From positions 1 to 50,593 of the IMG/VR virus record IMGVR_UViG_3300005841_000930: a DNA stretch of 50,593 nt, one strand, 5' to 3'. Shown in pieces: positions 8,701 through 15,496 of the stretch. This DNA comes from a virus. The notes below the pieces were generated by a model, which was given only the letters and a program-made list of their open reading frames with translations, searched no databases and was not told the origin of the DNA. Position 1 is the stretch's first letter. Each line of letters begins with the position of its first letter. The translations under genes were made by a program, and so were the position numbers.

Positions 8701-9363
8701 AGCCCTGTTAACAAAAGTGTTCCTCACTCCTAAGTTAAAGTCTACATTAACAGCACTATTAAAACTAACAAGGCCACCACCGGGGTAGAATATTGGGTTA
8801 CCGGTTGTAGGGTCGACAGTGACTTGTAAATTAAAGCCTCCAGGCACAGTGTCTTTCCCTATTATCAGTTTAGGCATAGTAGCATTAACAATATTTAACC
8901 TACCTACCTGTGCTAACCTGTTAGACGTATTACCATTGGTTAGCACCCTATCCAGTGTAGCCCCGTTTGAACTGTCAATAATAGCTTGGCGTATATTACC
9001 TGCCGTGTCTGATAAGGCTTGTAATGTTGCGTAAGAGGATAGCAATACGCCTATATAATTACTATCCGTTAGCATCCGCCATTGATTAGCTGTAAGATTA
9101 TAATAGTACACTTTACCAGAACATGTGTCATGGTAAAAAAACCCCTTCCTGTTAGGCTGTAGGTACCTCGCTATAAATTGCGCCGATGGCAGGTTGCATC
9201 CTGTTGGCATTTGTAACACACTATCCGGGGCCACTGCTGCAGGCTTCTGCACCTGGTTTGGTGTACCAACGGGGATATTTGTCTTTGTCTGTGCGTTAAC
9301 GGATGCTGCAACAAATAATGATAAAGCAACCAGTAAAAGTAGTATAAGTTTCTTTTTATTCAT
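5707..9363 (-). CDS. Large tail fibre/spike with SASA-type esterase domain
   Basis: 1218 aa from the ATG at 9363, chosen because it opens a signal peptide (KKKLILLLLVALSLFVAASV, then NAQ); an ATG at 9456 overlaps the upstream stop as ATGA and would add 31 residues. Residues about 480-740 are a SASA/GDSL carbohydrate-esterase domain: GQSNAYG (Ser near 487), LWDQGEQD near 604 and GDVHYSAIGY (Asp-His near 700). Such domains deacetylate sialate or polysaccharide. The flanks are fibre-like, including TLTNKTI and a NTNLSGSAAITNANLATM segment near residues 1070-1100 common in tail fibres, then a beta-rich C-terminus. It probably recognises and deacetylates a surface glycan during adsorption. Confidence 0.8.
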   Translation of the reverse strand: MNKKKLILLLLVALSLFVAASVNAQTKTNIPVGTPNQVQKPAAVAPDSVLQMPTGCNLPSAQFIARYLQPNRKGFFYHDTCSGKVYYYNLTANQWRMLTDSNYIGVLLSSYATLQALSDTAGNIRQAIIDSSNGATLDRVLTNGNTSNRLAQVGRLNIVNATMPKLIIGKDTVPGGFNLQVTVDPTTGNPIFYPGGGLVSFNSAVNVDFNLGVRNTFVNRAIVSFPGGSVNEVPLNIGVSSTPPSFTQTNGNIYNDGDHLWMYLSGGWKQLDNDTTGTVDNADSLGHIAAGDYVTRTTTQTITAQNKTFAPVLDLSNNATAVNITPSGTFLVDNKTAIGLRVNTGGISFGAQTGVSNIALQVDGGSTVVNSANSYFSGKIRADTILYNTDTCHCNPSGAVIIGDSASNAAFTVYNADGNSVIGPNPTRTGYKLTVNGTSQFNNTITYPNAALGSPLIYGLYLDPGASFVKGLAVKKTIWLYVPAGQSNAYGQSYASPDSMPVPKPGIGWVYQQAGDTVVPLTQNTIYAMWPQFAVTLNQITGRTICFVQTAVSGSAQAWQADDGVSGNWDTSGALYARSIRLIDSAIAKLTAMGYDVQLGGILWDQGEQDALKIGQGVITAQTYYNALAAMVQRYHNYYGTPYLPFYIWRIGVRIGINDNTTQAVVRQQQQNYAQTDSLCKIVFWNAVNYPNMPGYLNGDVHYSAIGYKQAGLEGATEVAKGVSKWEQNNYTIPILDTPGQRIYSAFGPTPYQYTTLKRISGGQLYIYDSSLSSPGLILSPQTGALLGRNVSGTNVSTGWTQETWSATLSDASIHRLRRASASGGQISTGNSIGTISFEAQNPTGTYVQGAAITVVAGSNTNANGTPPAGITMSNNRYTGAIGNFLVVDAVGKVSIATGSARGGTPTTAGAVYQALGGTYTDTVTATGTTAILRMSSIASETYAASNTGVVVTDYPNLSVNPVTAGTNVTISHPITIESRNGTMLFAGATTAYPSLSIPAGNLPTSGQRTGDISVNGTNLIFWNGANRTVANLDESQTLTNKTIAAGSNTITGLTNTNLSGSAAITNANLATMAANTVKGSVAGGTPSDLTVEQLSVPKVVATGNLTGQTTAGNVVTYTTGAADSSFEVSGYVTVTAVSLDVIQLQVTYTGEDNVSRTAVFFPMGATSAGLSATGKSNYAVMGQLRVKASTTITVATSLTTSTGSITFNAGAKIIKTP

Positions 9364-9452
9364 AAAAGGCCGTTTCATTCCCGATAAGGATGGGCTATTA
9401 TTTGAATGCACTTTATACATTCCTGTCTCTTTATTGTATTTTATAGTCATTC

Positions 9453-9917
9453 TCATAGAGGTTGGTACATGATTGTTAATAAAAACCCAGCTTCAAACCC
9501 ACCTACTAACGACCCATCAAGAACACCTGTATTTGGGTCCAGCGAAATTGAATCAGTATCGTAAGTTATATTTGCATATAAGGTTGTTAATAATCGCATT
9601 CCCTCAAGTTCCGGTATTGTTACCGATGGCCCTGTAACCGTAATTCTATACGGTATCCCTTGTACTCCATTTGCGGGGGGTGCCGATGTTACAGGCAAAT
9701 ATGAAACCCCATCGAAAAAATAAAAATATCCGGCTACCCAGAAATATTTATTGACCATGAAACTGCCATCCAGGCCTGTTGTTGATGTAAAGAACGTTTC
9801 CAGTTCTATAAAACTACTCCAATCAGCGTAGGTAATACCGGAAACGAGTTTACGCTGCCATTGCTGGGCAGGTACCGGGTTAGCATATAATATACCTTCG
9901 CTTACTGTTATAGCCAT
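9453..9917 (-). CDS. Tail-associated protein, unknown
   Basis: 154 aa, beta-rich and aromatic (KYFWVAGYFYFFDGVSYLPV), ending close to the fibre gene, whose first ATG overlaps its stop. It shares one base with the stop of the gene before it. The tight packing between a tail-tube-like gene and the fibre suggests a fibre connector or baseplate piece. No family is recognised. Confidence 0.55.
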   Translation of the reverse strand: MAITVSEGILYANPVPAQQWQRKLVSGITYADWSSFIELETFFTSTTGLDGSFMVNKYFWVAGYFYFFDGVSYLPVTSAPPANGVQGIPYRITVTGPSVTIPELEGMRLLTTLYANITYDTDSISLDPNTGVLDGSLVGGFEAGFLLTIMYQPL

Positions 9918-10393
9918 TATATTATTAATTGCCCAGTTCCCTGGAATGAAACATTATATGTTGCCGCATCGTTGTACGTACCTGCCGCCTCTACGCTGGA
10001 TAAAATAATATCTCCGTTCAATGGCACACCGCCGTCTCCTAAGTCAAACTGCATGAATAACACTGAAAGGTTTTGCACGTATTGTAGAAGTTCCCGCGTG
10101 GTAACATTATCATCGCTACTTAACCCGTCAATAGTACCAGACCATGATGTTACTAAAGGCTTGTACTCTTTGTTAGTACCACTGCCGACTGTCGTTTTTT
10201 CTGCGGTATCTGTGTTGTATGTAAGGCGTACGTTACGCGCGCAGCCCAATACAGTAAATGTCTGTGGGCTTTCACCGGTGAGAATAGCGAGGATAACATT
10301 TTTGCCGTTAATTAACACAGTATATGCGTTTTGATTGTTAACAGCCGCTCCCACCCGGCGGTATAAAAATACGCAACAACCGGGTAAGGGCAA
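9917..10393 (-). CDS. Tail-tube-like protein, second copy
   Basis: 158 aa. The pattern TSWSGTIDGLSSDD, then LLQYVQN, then GTYNDAATYNVSFQGTG is the layout of phage tail-tube folds and parallels the major tail protein at 18624-19079 (VSGKGFLSFGDD, then MFDYAQS, then AEFTFDIQVQG). It probably caps or extends the tube at the tip. The N-terminus is uncertain: MPLPGCCVFLYRR is unusual and a later start is possible. It is the first minus-strand gene after the HNH insertion, so its message must cross or restart after that cassette. Confidence 0.55.
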   Translation of the reverse strand: MPLPGCCVFLYRRVGAAVNNQNAYTVLINGKNVILAILTGESPQTFTVLGCARNVRLTYNTDTAEKTTVGSGTNKEYKPLVTSWSGTIDGLSSDDNVTTRELLQYVQNLSVLFMQFDLGDGGVPLNGDIILSSVEAAGTYNDAATYNVSFQGTGQLII

Positions 10394-10422
10394 AATAATA
10401 GATTTTTAACCGGGATGTTGTC

Positions 10423-10430
10423 TATATTTG
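10423..10430 (+). promoter_or_regulatory. Candidate promoter (-7 box TATATTTG)
   Basis: A perfect match to the Bacteroidetes -7 box TAnnTTTG; the -33 TTTG is poor (TTTTT at 10403-10407). Transcription would start near 10437, just before the first hairpin of the structured RNA. Confidence 0.5.
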
Positions 10431-10436
10431 ACATAT

Positions 10437-10555
10437 AATTTACACCTGTAATGTTCACGGCATCAGGTTGTAATAAGTAAACTTTTTTAGATTTTTAAAT
10501 CTAAACAGGCCTTGTTAATACACACCGTGAATGTGTAAAGCAAGGTCTTTTTTTT
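10437..10555 (+). ncRNA. Structured kissing-loop RNA, copy 1
   Basis: About 119 nt. Hairpin 1: ACCTG (10444-10448) pairs with CAGGT (10464-10468), with ATG/CAT (10451-10453, 10461-10463) closing a 7-nt loop TTCACGG (10454-10460). Hairpin 2: TTTAGATTT and AAATCTAAA (10486-10505). Hairpin 3: GGCCTTG with CAAGGTC, then TACACA with TGTGTA, closing a 7-nt loop CCGTGAA (10525-10531), followed by T8. Loops 1 and 3 are perfect reverse complements. The T-tract ends 3 bases before the HNH start codon. The pairing is seen directly; expression and function are inferred. A second element at 28449-28555 has the same layout. Confidence 0.65.
10508..10555 (+). terminator. Terminator hairpin flush with the HNH start codon
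   Basis: A 7-bp lower stem (GGCCTTG with CAAGGTC), a 6-bp upper stem (TACACA with TGTGTA) and eight T at 10548-10555. Expression of the HNH gene from the upstream promoter would require read-through. Confidence 0.75.
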
Positions 10556-10558
10556 AAT

Positions 10559-11035
10559 ATGAAAATAATACAACTTACACAAGGGAAGTCTACAATTGTT
10601 GATGATGAAGATTATGAATTATTGATGCAGTTTAATTGGTGCGCTTTCAATCAGCGCGGAAAATGGTATGTAGGTAAACGACCAACAAAATACAGCCCAC
10701 ATCGTTATATGCATAGATTTTTACTTGAATTAAAAGATAGTAAAATACACGCAGACCATATAGATGGCGATGGGCTCAATAATCAAAAAATAAACTTAAG
10801 AATTTGCACACATTCACAAAATTCAAAAAATAAAAGCCCATCTAAAACGGGGACTTCTAAGTTTTTAGGTGTTTGTTTTTATAAAACAACAAACAGATGG
10901 CATGCCCAAATAAACGACAATAAAAAGGTTAAACATATAGGATATTTTAAAAATGAAATAGAAGCCGCAAAAGCTTATGATTTAAGAGCTAAGCAGGTTT
11001 TTGGTGAATTTGCGCACCTTAATTTCCCTATTTAG
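10559..11035 (+). CDS. HNH endonuclease with AP2 DNA-binding domain
   Basis: 158 aa, freestanding homing-type endonuclease. The HNH core is at about residues 50-95: YMHRFLLELK, then HADHIDGDGLNNQKINLR and NSKNKS, with the conserved His and Asn positions intact. An AP2 domain follows at about 100-158 (KFLGVCFYKTTNRWHAQI, HIGYFKNEIEAAKAYD, HLNFPI). It stands on the plus strand inside the minus-strand tail operon and its end overlaps the hub gene's end by 8 bases, as expected for an inserted mobile gene. Preceded by a structured RNA with a terminator only 3 bases before the ATG, so translation may be tightly restricted. Confidence 0.88.
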   Translation: MKIIQLTQGKSTIVDDEDYELLMQFNWCAFNQRGKWYVGKRPTKYSPHRYMHRFLLELKDSKIHADHIDGDGLNNQKINLRICTHSQNSKNKSPSKTGTSKFLGVCFYKTTNRWHAQINDNKKVKHIGYFKNEIEAAKAYDLRAKQVFGEFAHLNFPI

Positions 11036-13694
11036 TATTATACAGGTACGAGAACTGGTACTCCGCCGTCAAATCCCCGTCAACCTCTCCCTCATCATAC
11101 AATTCGTACATAGTCATGCTCCATATAGCTGTTTTAAAATCAAATGAAGCTATACCCGGTATAAACACTTTACCCGGCATAAACGCTATATTAAAAAGGT
11201 TAAACATGCTGATATAGGTTAATGGCCATTGAATAATATAATCCACGTCGGGGAATGCGCTACCCACAGGAGAAGGGTCGGTAATTATCTGTACAGTGCC
11301 TGGAACTGAGCTTACGGATACTATTCTATACGTGTACCCTGCAAAGCTTATGTACATTCCTGGGTAAATGCCATCCGCGTTAGGGCGTCCATTAACCTCT
11401 ATTTCAGGGGGATCAATCTCTATCGTACCATTACCTGTAATCGTTCCCGCTGGCCTGTACCGCAACCCAAAAAAATCACCCTCTACAATAGTACGCGCGA
11501 TGCGTTGAATAAACAGTGTATCAAAGGTGTTTATTTGTTGTAGGCGCAGGCTTTCGGTAAGATTGGCGCGGTGCCAGAACTGTGTGCGAGTATTATAAAA
11601 ATCTCCTACCCATATACCAAAATTAGTAGCCACATTTATCAATAATGTGCCCTTAATGGTATTAACCAATGTATCATCAAAATTAATATCCTCTTCTGAA
11701 TTGTTTTTTACTGGATTATCCTGGGATTGTTTATGCACCTGGGCTGTCATGCTACTTATAACGCCGAGGTTGTTTTTAACACTTAAATCAAGGTTTTTGA
11801 CACCTGCAGGATAGAATATTGTATCTCCATTGTTTCCCGCCAACCCAATTAAAAATAAACCATCTTCAGGGAAAGGCGGTATAACTCCGTTGTCATCAAA
11901 AACGGAAACCGAATAGTTATTTATGTTACCATAATTCTCATCTGCCAATTGCAATAACCCATCATCTGTATTCCAATTGGCTGCCGGTTGTGCTGAACTC
12001 CATTGAAGATACTTATTAGTACTTACTGTAACCTGTTCCAAAAAATAAATATCTCCAGTACTTGTCAATAATTGAAACCTGGCCCTAAAGTTAAAAGTTC
12101 CGTGACTCGGTGGTGGTACTGGGGATAAAAAGCTATAATAGGCTGCAAAGAAATTAAAATTAAATGAAAACACGCTTTTTTTAACAACTGGGATAGCGTT
12201 AAACTGCATCCATTTCTTTGTCCCTTGGGGCGACCATTGACTAATAAGCATATAACGGTCAATTTCAGTATTCCCCAGTGTACTATCAAAGGCAACAACC
12301 AGCGATGTAATACCATTAGGATTCGTCACATCCGCGTTAGGGTCATACCAGTTTGAGGGGATGGTATAGAAATTTGATACAATTCCCAATGTTGTATCAG
12401 ACCCAGTTAAATTAAATACATTAGTAAACCTGTAATCATCTATCCAGTCGGGCAACGCGTATGTAAGTTTTCTTTTTGAGTACTGGAATGGTTTTAAAAT
12501 CCTGCGCTGTTGATTGGCATTTATTGGTTCAAAATAATACAATTGTGGCCCAAAATCATTATTTCTACCTATAATAGAAAGCGAATGACTTACTGTACTT
12601 GACAACACGTTGAAATTAGCATCATACCTTGTTCCTGGCACATCACCATTGGTAAATAGCCTAAATTCCCCCTCTCTAAATATAACCCATCTACCATTCG
12701 CCTGCGTTAGGGTCATGCTAAAGTCGTGACATATATTAGTTAATATAGTATAGCAGTCTGTAAAGTTGCCCTCGCTATCTAAAAAATAGTTTGTATGTAT
12801 AACCGTTTGCTGTAAAAAATCATTGGTAGGATTAACACTTCTATCATCTGTATTATTCTCAAAAATATTTAAAAACGCATCACATTCTAATTGTAACGAT
12901 GTACTTTGCATGATGGCTGCTAAAATATCAGTAAGTTTTGCAAAGGTGTACGGGCTAGTTGCTATGCTTTCATAAACAGTAAAAGAAGCACCTGTATAAC
13001 TGGATGTTGATATATGCTGAACAACTACTATAGTCAAAAACATCGAAAATGGCAGATAATTAGCTGTTTCAACAGTATAGTAAGTGCCAAAAAACAATAA
13101 TTGATCACCGGGCTGTATGCCAGGATTCGATGGCACACCAGAAACCTGAAATAAATTATTATGACCTATCGGATCATCTTCGCTTGCTGTAGTTTGTATA
13201 TTAACACCAGACTGAGTGTACCGTATATTTGTACTTGGAATATAAACTGTGGCAAGCAAGAAATTTATATTTTGCAGCAACCCGAGATTGTCATTGGCAT
13301 CAAGGTTTATAGGTACTGCATAATCTTGCAATTCGTCATCGCTATTATCTATCTGTATAAATCCAGACCATAAAAGATTGTCATTATTATCATAAAAATC
13401 AACCCTGAATGCGTTTTGCGTATTGCTATAGAAATCGTTAATCGTCACACTGTACGCTGGTATTCCATCCCTTTCATCACCATTATTTTTACTCCAAAAA
13501 GACAAAGACGCGGCCGTTGGTTTTATAGGGCTATAAATATCATTGTCGCCCGATAAAGGGGCAATAACAAAAGGCTTATCTGTAGCCTGCAACTGTGTTA
13601 TATCGCCAGTGTAGTTAAGTTCTAAAATTTCAACTCTGAAACTATCGTTTTGGTAATTGGTAAACGAGTAGTAATAATGTAAGTTATAGGCCAT
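11028..13694 (-). CDS. Tail hub / distal tail protein
   Basis: 888 aa. The N-terminus (YYSFTNYQNDSFRVEILE, then GDITQLQATDKPFVI) is typical of large tail-tip proteins of Bacteroidetes siphoviruses. The remainder is beta-rich with a later IDPPEIEVNGRPNADGIYPG segment. No lysozyme or peptidase motif was seen. It lies where Dit/Tal proteins are expected, between the tape measure and the fibre genes, but is separated from the tape measure by the plus-strand moron cassette. It presumably nucleates tail assembly and attaches the fibre. Call based on place, size and composition rather than on a diagnostic motif. Confidence 0.65.
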   Translation of the reverse strand: MAYNLHYYYSFTNYQNDSFRVEILELNYTGDITQLQATDKPFVIAPLSGDNDIYSPIKPTAASLSFWSKNNGDERDGIPAYSVTINDFYSNTQNAFRVDFYDNNDNLLWSGFIQIDNSDDELQDYAVPINLDANDNLGLLQNINFLLATVYIPSTNIRYTQSGVNIQTTASEDDPIGHNNLFQVSGVPSNPGIQPGDQLLFFGTYYTVETANYLPFSMFLTIVVVQHISTSSYTGASFTVYESIATSPYTFAKLTDILAAIMQSTSLQLECDAFLNIFENNTDDRSVNPTNDFLQQTVIHTNYFLDSEGNFTDCYTILTNICHDFSMTLTQANGRWVIFREGEFRLFTNGDVPGTRYDANFNVLSSTVSHSLSIIGRNNDFGPQLYYFEPINANQQRRILKPFQYSKRKLTYALPDWIDDYRFTNVFNLTGSDTTLGIVSNFYTIPSNWYDPNADVTNPNGITSLVVAFDSTLGNTEIDRYMLISQWSPQGTKKWMQFNAIPVVKKSVFSFNFNFFAAYYSFLSPVPPPSHGTFNFRARFQLLTSTGDIYFLEQVTVSTNKYLQWSSAQPAANWNTDDGLLQLADENYGNINNYSVSVFDDNGVIPPFPEDGLFLIGLAGNNGDTIFYPAGVKNLDLSVKNNLGVISSMTAQVHKQSQDNPVKNNSEEDINFDDTLVNTIKGTLLINVATNFGIWVGDFYNTRTQFWHRANLTESLRLQQINTFDTLFIQRIARTIVEGDFFGLRYRPAGTITGNGTIEIDPPEIEVNGRPNADGIYPGMYISFAGYTYRIVSVSSVPGTVQIITDPSPVGSAFPDVDYIIQWPLTYISMFNLFNIAFMPGKVFIPGIASFDFKTAIWSMTMYELYDEGEVDGDLTAEYQFSYLYNTK

Positions 13695-13810
13695 ATGTTA
13701 AAGTTACGGTAATGGGAGGTATAGGCAAAATGTAAGGTTGTAATGGGATGGTGTATAATGGATACGTAACGGGGTTACAGGAAAAATATTTTGCACTTTT
13801 TGAAAAAATA

Positions 13811-13843
13811 TTTGGTTTTATAAGTTATTTAATTGTAGGTTTG
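13811..13843 (+). promoter_or_regulatory. Strong Bacteroidetes-type promoter
   Basis: TTTG at 13811-13814 and TAGGTTTG at 13836-13843 match the -33 and -7 boxes exactly with a 21-base spacer. It points into the plus-strand moron cassette and sits in the 148-base gap after the divergent hub gene start. Confidence 0.75.
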
Positions 13844-13863
13844 TGAGAACAAAAACAAAAAAG

Positions 13864-14142
13864 GTGAATATAAAGTACGGCATATGCGGCAATAAGGTAA
13901 GCGTTACGGAACAAATGATAAGCGATGTCTATTTTATTGAGCAAAATGAAGACGGCAGGTTTTATATTACCAGCGAAAATGGATATAACGGCTTTGATGG
14001 CAACGGCTTTGCCGATTTAGAATTTGCACTAAAGCAGGTTAAGAAATCTATAAAAGACTTTTTTCGCGATAGATGCGAAGATGACCCAAAAGAATGGCAA
14101 AAATCTACAAAAAACAATGAAATCAAAAGAAAGCTTATCTAA
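13864..14142 (+). CDS. Moron protein 1, unknown
   Basis: 92 aa from the GTG at 13864. A GTG at 13843 is in frame but forms part of the -7 box, so it cannot be in the message; an ATG at 13912 is a further alternative. The sequence is acidic in the middle (GYNGFDGNGFADLEFAL) with a Lys-rich end. No family is recognised. First gene behind the 13811-13843 promoter. Confidence 0.55.
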   Translation: MNIKYGICGNKVSVTEQMISDVYFIEQNEDGRFYITSENGYNGFDGNGFADLEFALKQVKKSIKDFFRDRCEDDPKEWQKSTKNNEIKRKLI

Positions 14143-14308
14143 ATGTTACAAGGCAAACCAATGCACAGATTTAAATGATGTTTCTATAGCAATAGAACAA
14201 GTTGAATCAATTGGTCGAACCTTTGGTTACACCAAATCGGTGATTAGGCGACTCGCCTCTCTTCACAGGAGACGCGGTAAACTTATGTTTCATGTACAGA
14301 AAGATTAA
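14117..14308 (+). CDS. Moron protein 2, small basic protein
   Basis: 63 aa from the ATG at 14117, overlapping the previous gene by 26 bases in another frame. The end is strongly basic (KSVIRRLASLHRRRGKLMF), which hints at nucleic-acid binding. No family is recognised and the start is uncertain (an ATG at 14081 is also in frame). The 98 bases to the next gene hold only a weak ACCCCTAATAGGGAT hairpin. Confidence 0.45.
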   Translation: MKSKESLSKCYKANQCTDLNDVSIAIEQVESIGRTFGYTKSVIRRLASLHRRRGKLMFHVQKD

Positions 14309-14406
14309 AATTTAATCTGTTATAAGATTACCCCTAATAGGGATCAGTAGTAATTAATTCAACTATTATTTATTATTATTTTCATCATTTAACGCGCAAT
14401 TACCCA

Positions 14407-14592
14407 ATGCAAAAACAAAAACAAAAACCATCGCGCGGCGGCCTTCGCAACAACTCAGGTCGCAAGCCCGTCCCAGACGACCAGAAAAAGAAAGCCCGCA
14501 ACGTGTACCTTACGGATGCGGAGAAAGCAAAGGTGCTGGCAAAGCACGATAGTCTGACGGCGGCGATATTGACAACTATAAAACCACAGTAA
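14407..14592 (+). CDS. Moron protein 3, RHH-like small protein
   Basis: 61 aa: a basic, Gly-rich arm (PSRGGLRNNSGRKPVPDD) followed by NVYLTDAEKAKVLAKHDS and a short helix. A strand plus two helices after a basic arm resembles ribbon-helix-helix DNA-binding proteins or plasmid-type small regulators, but it lacks a certain match. It lies 2 bases before the next gene in the cassette. Confidence 0.5.
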   Translation: MQKQKQKPSRGGLRNNSGRKPVPDDQKKKARNVYLTDAEKAKVLAKHDSLTAAILTTIKPQ

Positions 14593-14594
14593 CA

Positions 14595-14978
14595 ATGCAA
14601 ACACAACACTCGATGCACAAAGAAATTGCTATTGCTGCAAATCTTTGGCGCAAACAAATCAAAAACAGCACACAGGATGCAGGCGACTTTATGATTAACA
14701 TGTTTAGTTCGGCCCTTAAAAATCATTGCATGCGGGGCGTTACATCTGAAAAATTAGACACTTTTGAAAAGGAGCTAATTGCACAATGTAGCATACAAAC
14801 TAGCCGTTGTATAACTTTATATACAGATTACCACCCCGATCTTGAATTGTCTCACGCCTGTAAAATAGCTGGCATAGATGAGGGTGTAATCCCGATAAAA
14901 TCATGCGTTCATATTGAACAAGGTAAAGTATCTCATTCTTTTGGGTACGGCAAACCCTACACCACTATAACCGTTTAA
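14595..14978 (+). CDS. Moron protein 4, unknown
   Basis: 127 aa, soluble, with scattered Cys residues (HCMRGVTSEK, QCSIQTSRC, HACKIAGID) and a C-terminal half that reads like a small alpha-beta fold (PIKSCVHIEQGKVSHSFG). No family is recognised. Two bases separate it from the gene before, so it is co-transcribed. Confidence 0.55.
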   Translation: MQTQHSMHKEIAIAANLWRKQIKNSTQDAGDFMINMFSSALKNHCMRGVTSEKLDTFEKELIAQCSIQTSRCITLYTDYHPDLELSHACKIAGIDEGVIPIKSCVHIEQGKVSHSFGYGKPYTTITV

Positions 14979-15007
14979 ACCAACCCGGGCGCGGCTACGC
15001 ACATTTT

Positions 15008-15178
15008 ATGAAAGTTATAATAGCGTGGAGCTTGTTAACGCTGCTAATTGTTTCATTTTTAACTGGTTTTATATTAATGTTTGGGGTTTTAAACACGTTT
15101 TATTTTTTAATAGCGGTTATATCCCTTACCCTCTGCCTTATATGGGCCGTTAACACTATCATCAATAACACCAAATAA
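15008..15178 (+). CDS. Moron protein 5, two-helix membrane protein
   Basis: 56 aa starting at the ATG at 15008. Two hydrophobic segments cover most of it: VIIAWSLLTLLIVSFLTGFI and NTFYFLIAVISLTLCLIWAV. It is followed 26 bases later by a lipoprotein gene; the pair could act together at the envelope. No family is recognised. Confidence 0.55.
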   Translation: MKVIIAWSLLTLLIVSFLTGFILMFGVLNTFYFLIAVISLTLCLIWAVNTIINNTK

Positions 15179-15204
15179 CAGCACCGCCTGTAACCGGCAA
15201 TAAA

Positions 15205-15483
15205 ATGAAACACATACTCTCATTACTACTTATCTGTATTTTTAGTTGTACTAAAACGGTACAACAGCACGCTACTATTACCGCAAACCTTTATTATTTA
15301 TTTCCAGGTGCAATTCCAATACCACAGGCCACCAGTGATACATATTTGCCTGGCGATAGCGTTACAATGGAATACAAAGGCAACATATATAAAACTGGGG
15401 TTATTTACAAGCAGTTGCCGAATGATACAAGTATCCATATTCTGAATGTGAAAGATGTTAATGGGGTTATAGTGCATTATTAA
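15205..15483 (+). CDS. Moron protein 6, predicted lipoprotein
   Basis: 92 aa with a lipoprotein signal: MKHILSLLLICIFSC, the last Cys (residue 15) being the likely lipidation site, followed by TK. The mature part is short and beta-rich (DTYLPGDSVTMEYKGNIY). Last gene of the plus-strand cassette, ending 13 bases before the convergent tape-measure stop. Small phage lipoproteins in tail-module morons often block receptors or DNA entry by later phages (superinfection exclusion); that role is inferred from place and signal only. Confidence 0.65.
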   Translation: MKHILSLLLICIFSCTKTVQQHATITANLYYLFPGAIPIPQATSDTYLPGDSVTMEYKGNIYKTGVIYKQLPNDTSIHILNVKDVNGVIVHY

Positions 15484-15496
15484 CAATAACAAACAG

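Noticed and set aside
5831-9472. Series of plus-strand frames inside the fibre gene
   Set aside because: They are antisense shadows of a long, motif-bearing protein; low complexity (Val, Leu, Thr) and no start context.
10437-11035. IscB/HEARO (OMEGA) system: structured RNA next to an HNH gene
   Set aside because: The enzyme is a short HNH_3 plus AP2 protein without RuvC parts, and the RNA has no HEARO-like length or layout.
10394-11035. Group I intron carrying the HNH gene
   Set aside because: The flanking genes are complete and on the opposite strand; no intron core was seen.
14400-14726. Minus-strand 108-aa frame opposite the moron genes
   Set aside because: Cys/Phe-rich antisense of two short plus-strand genes that have tight spacing and a promoter.
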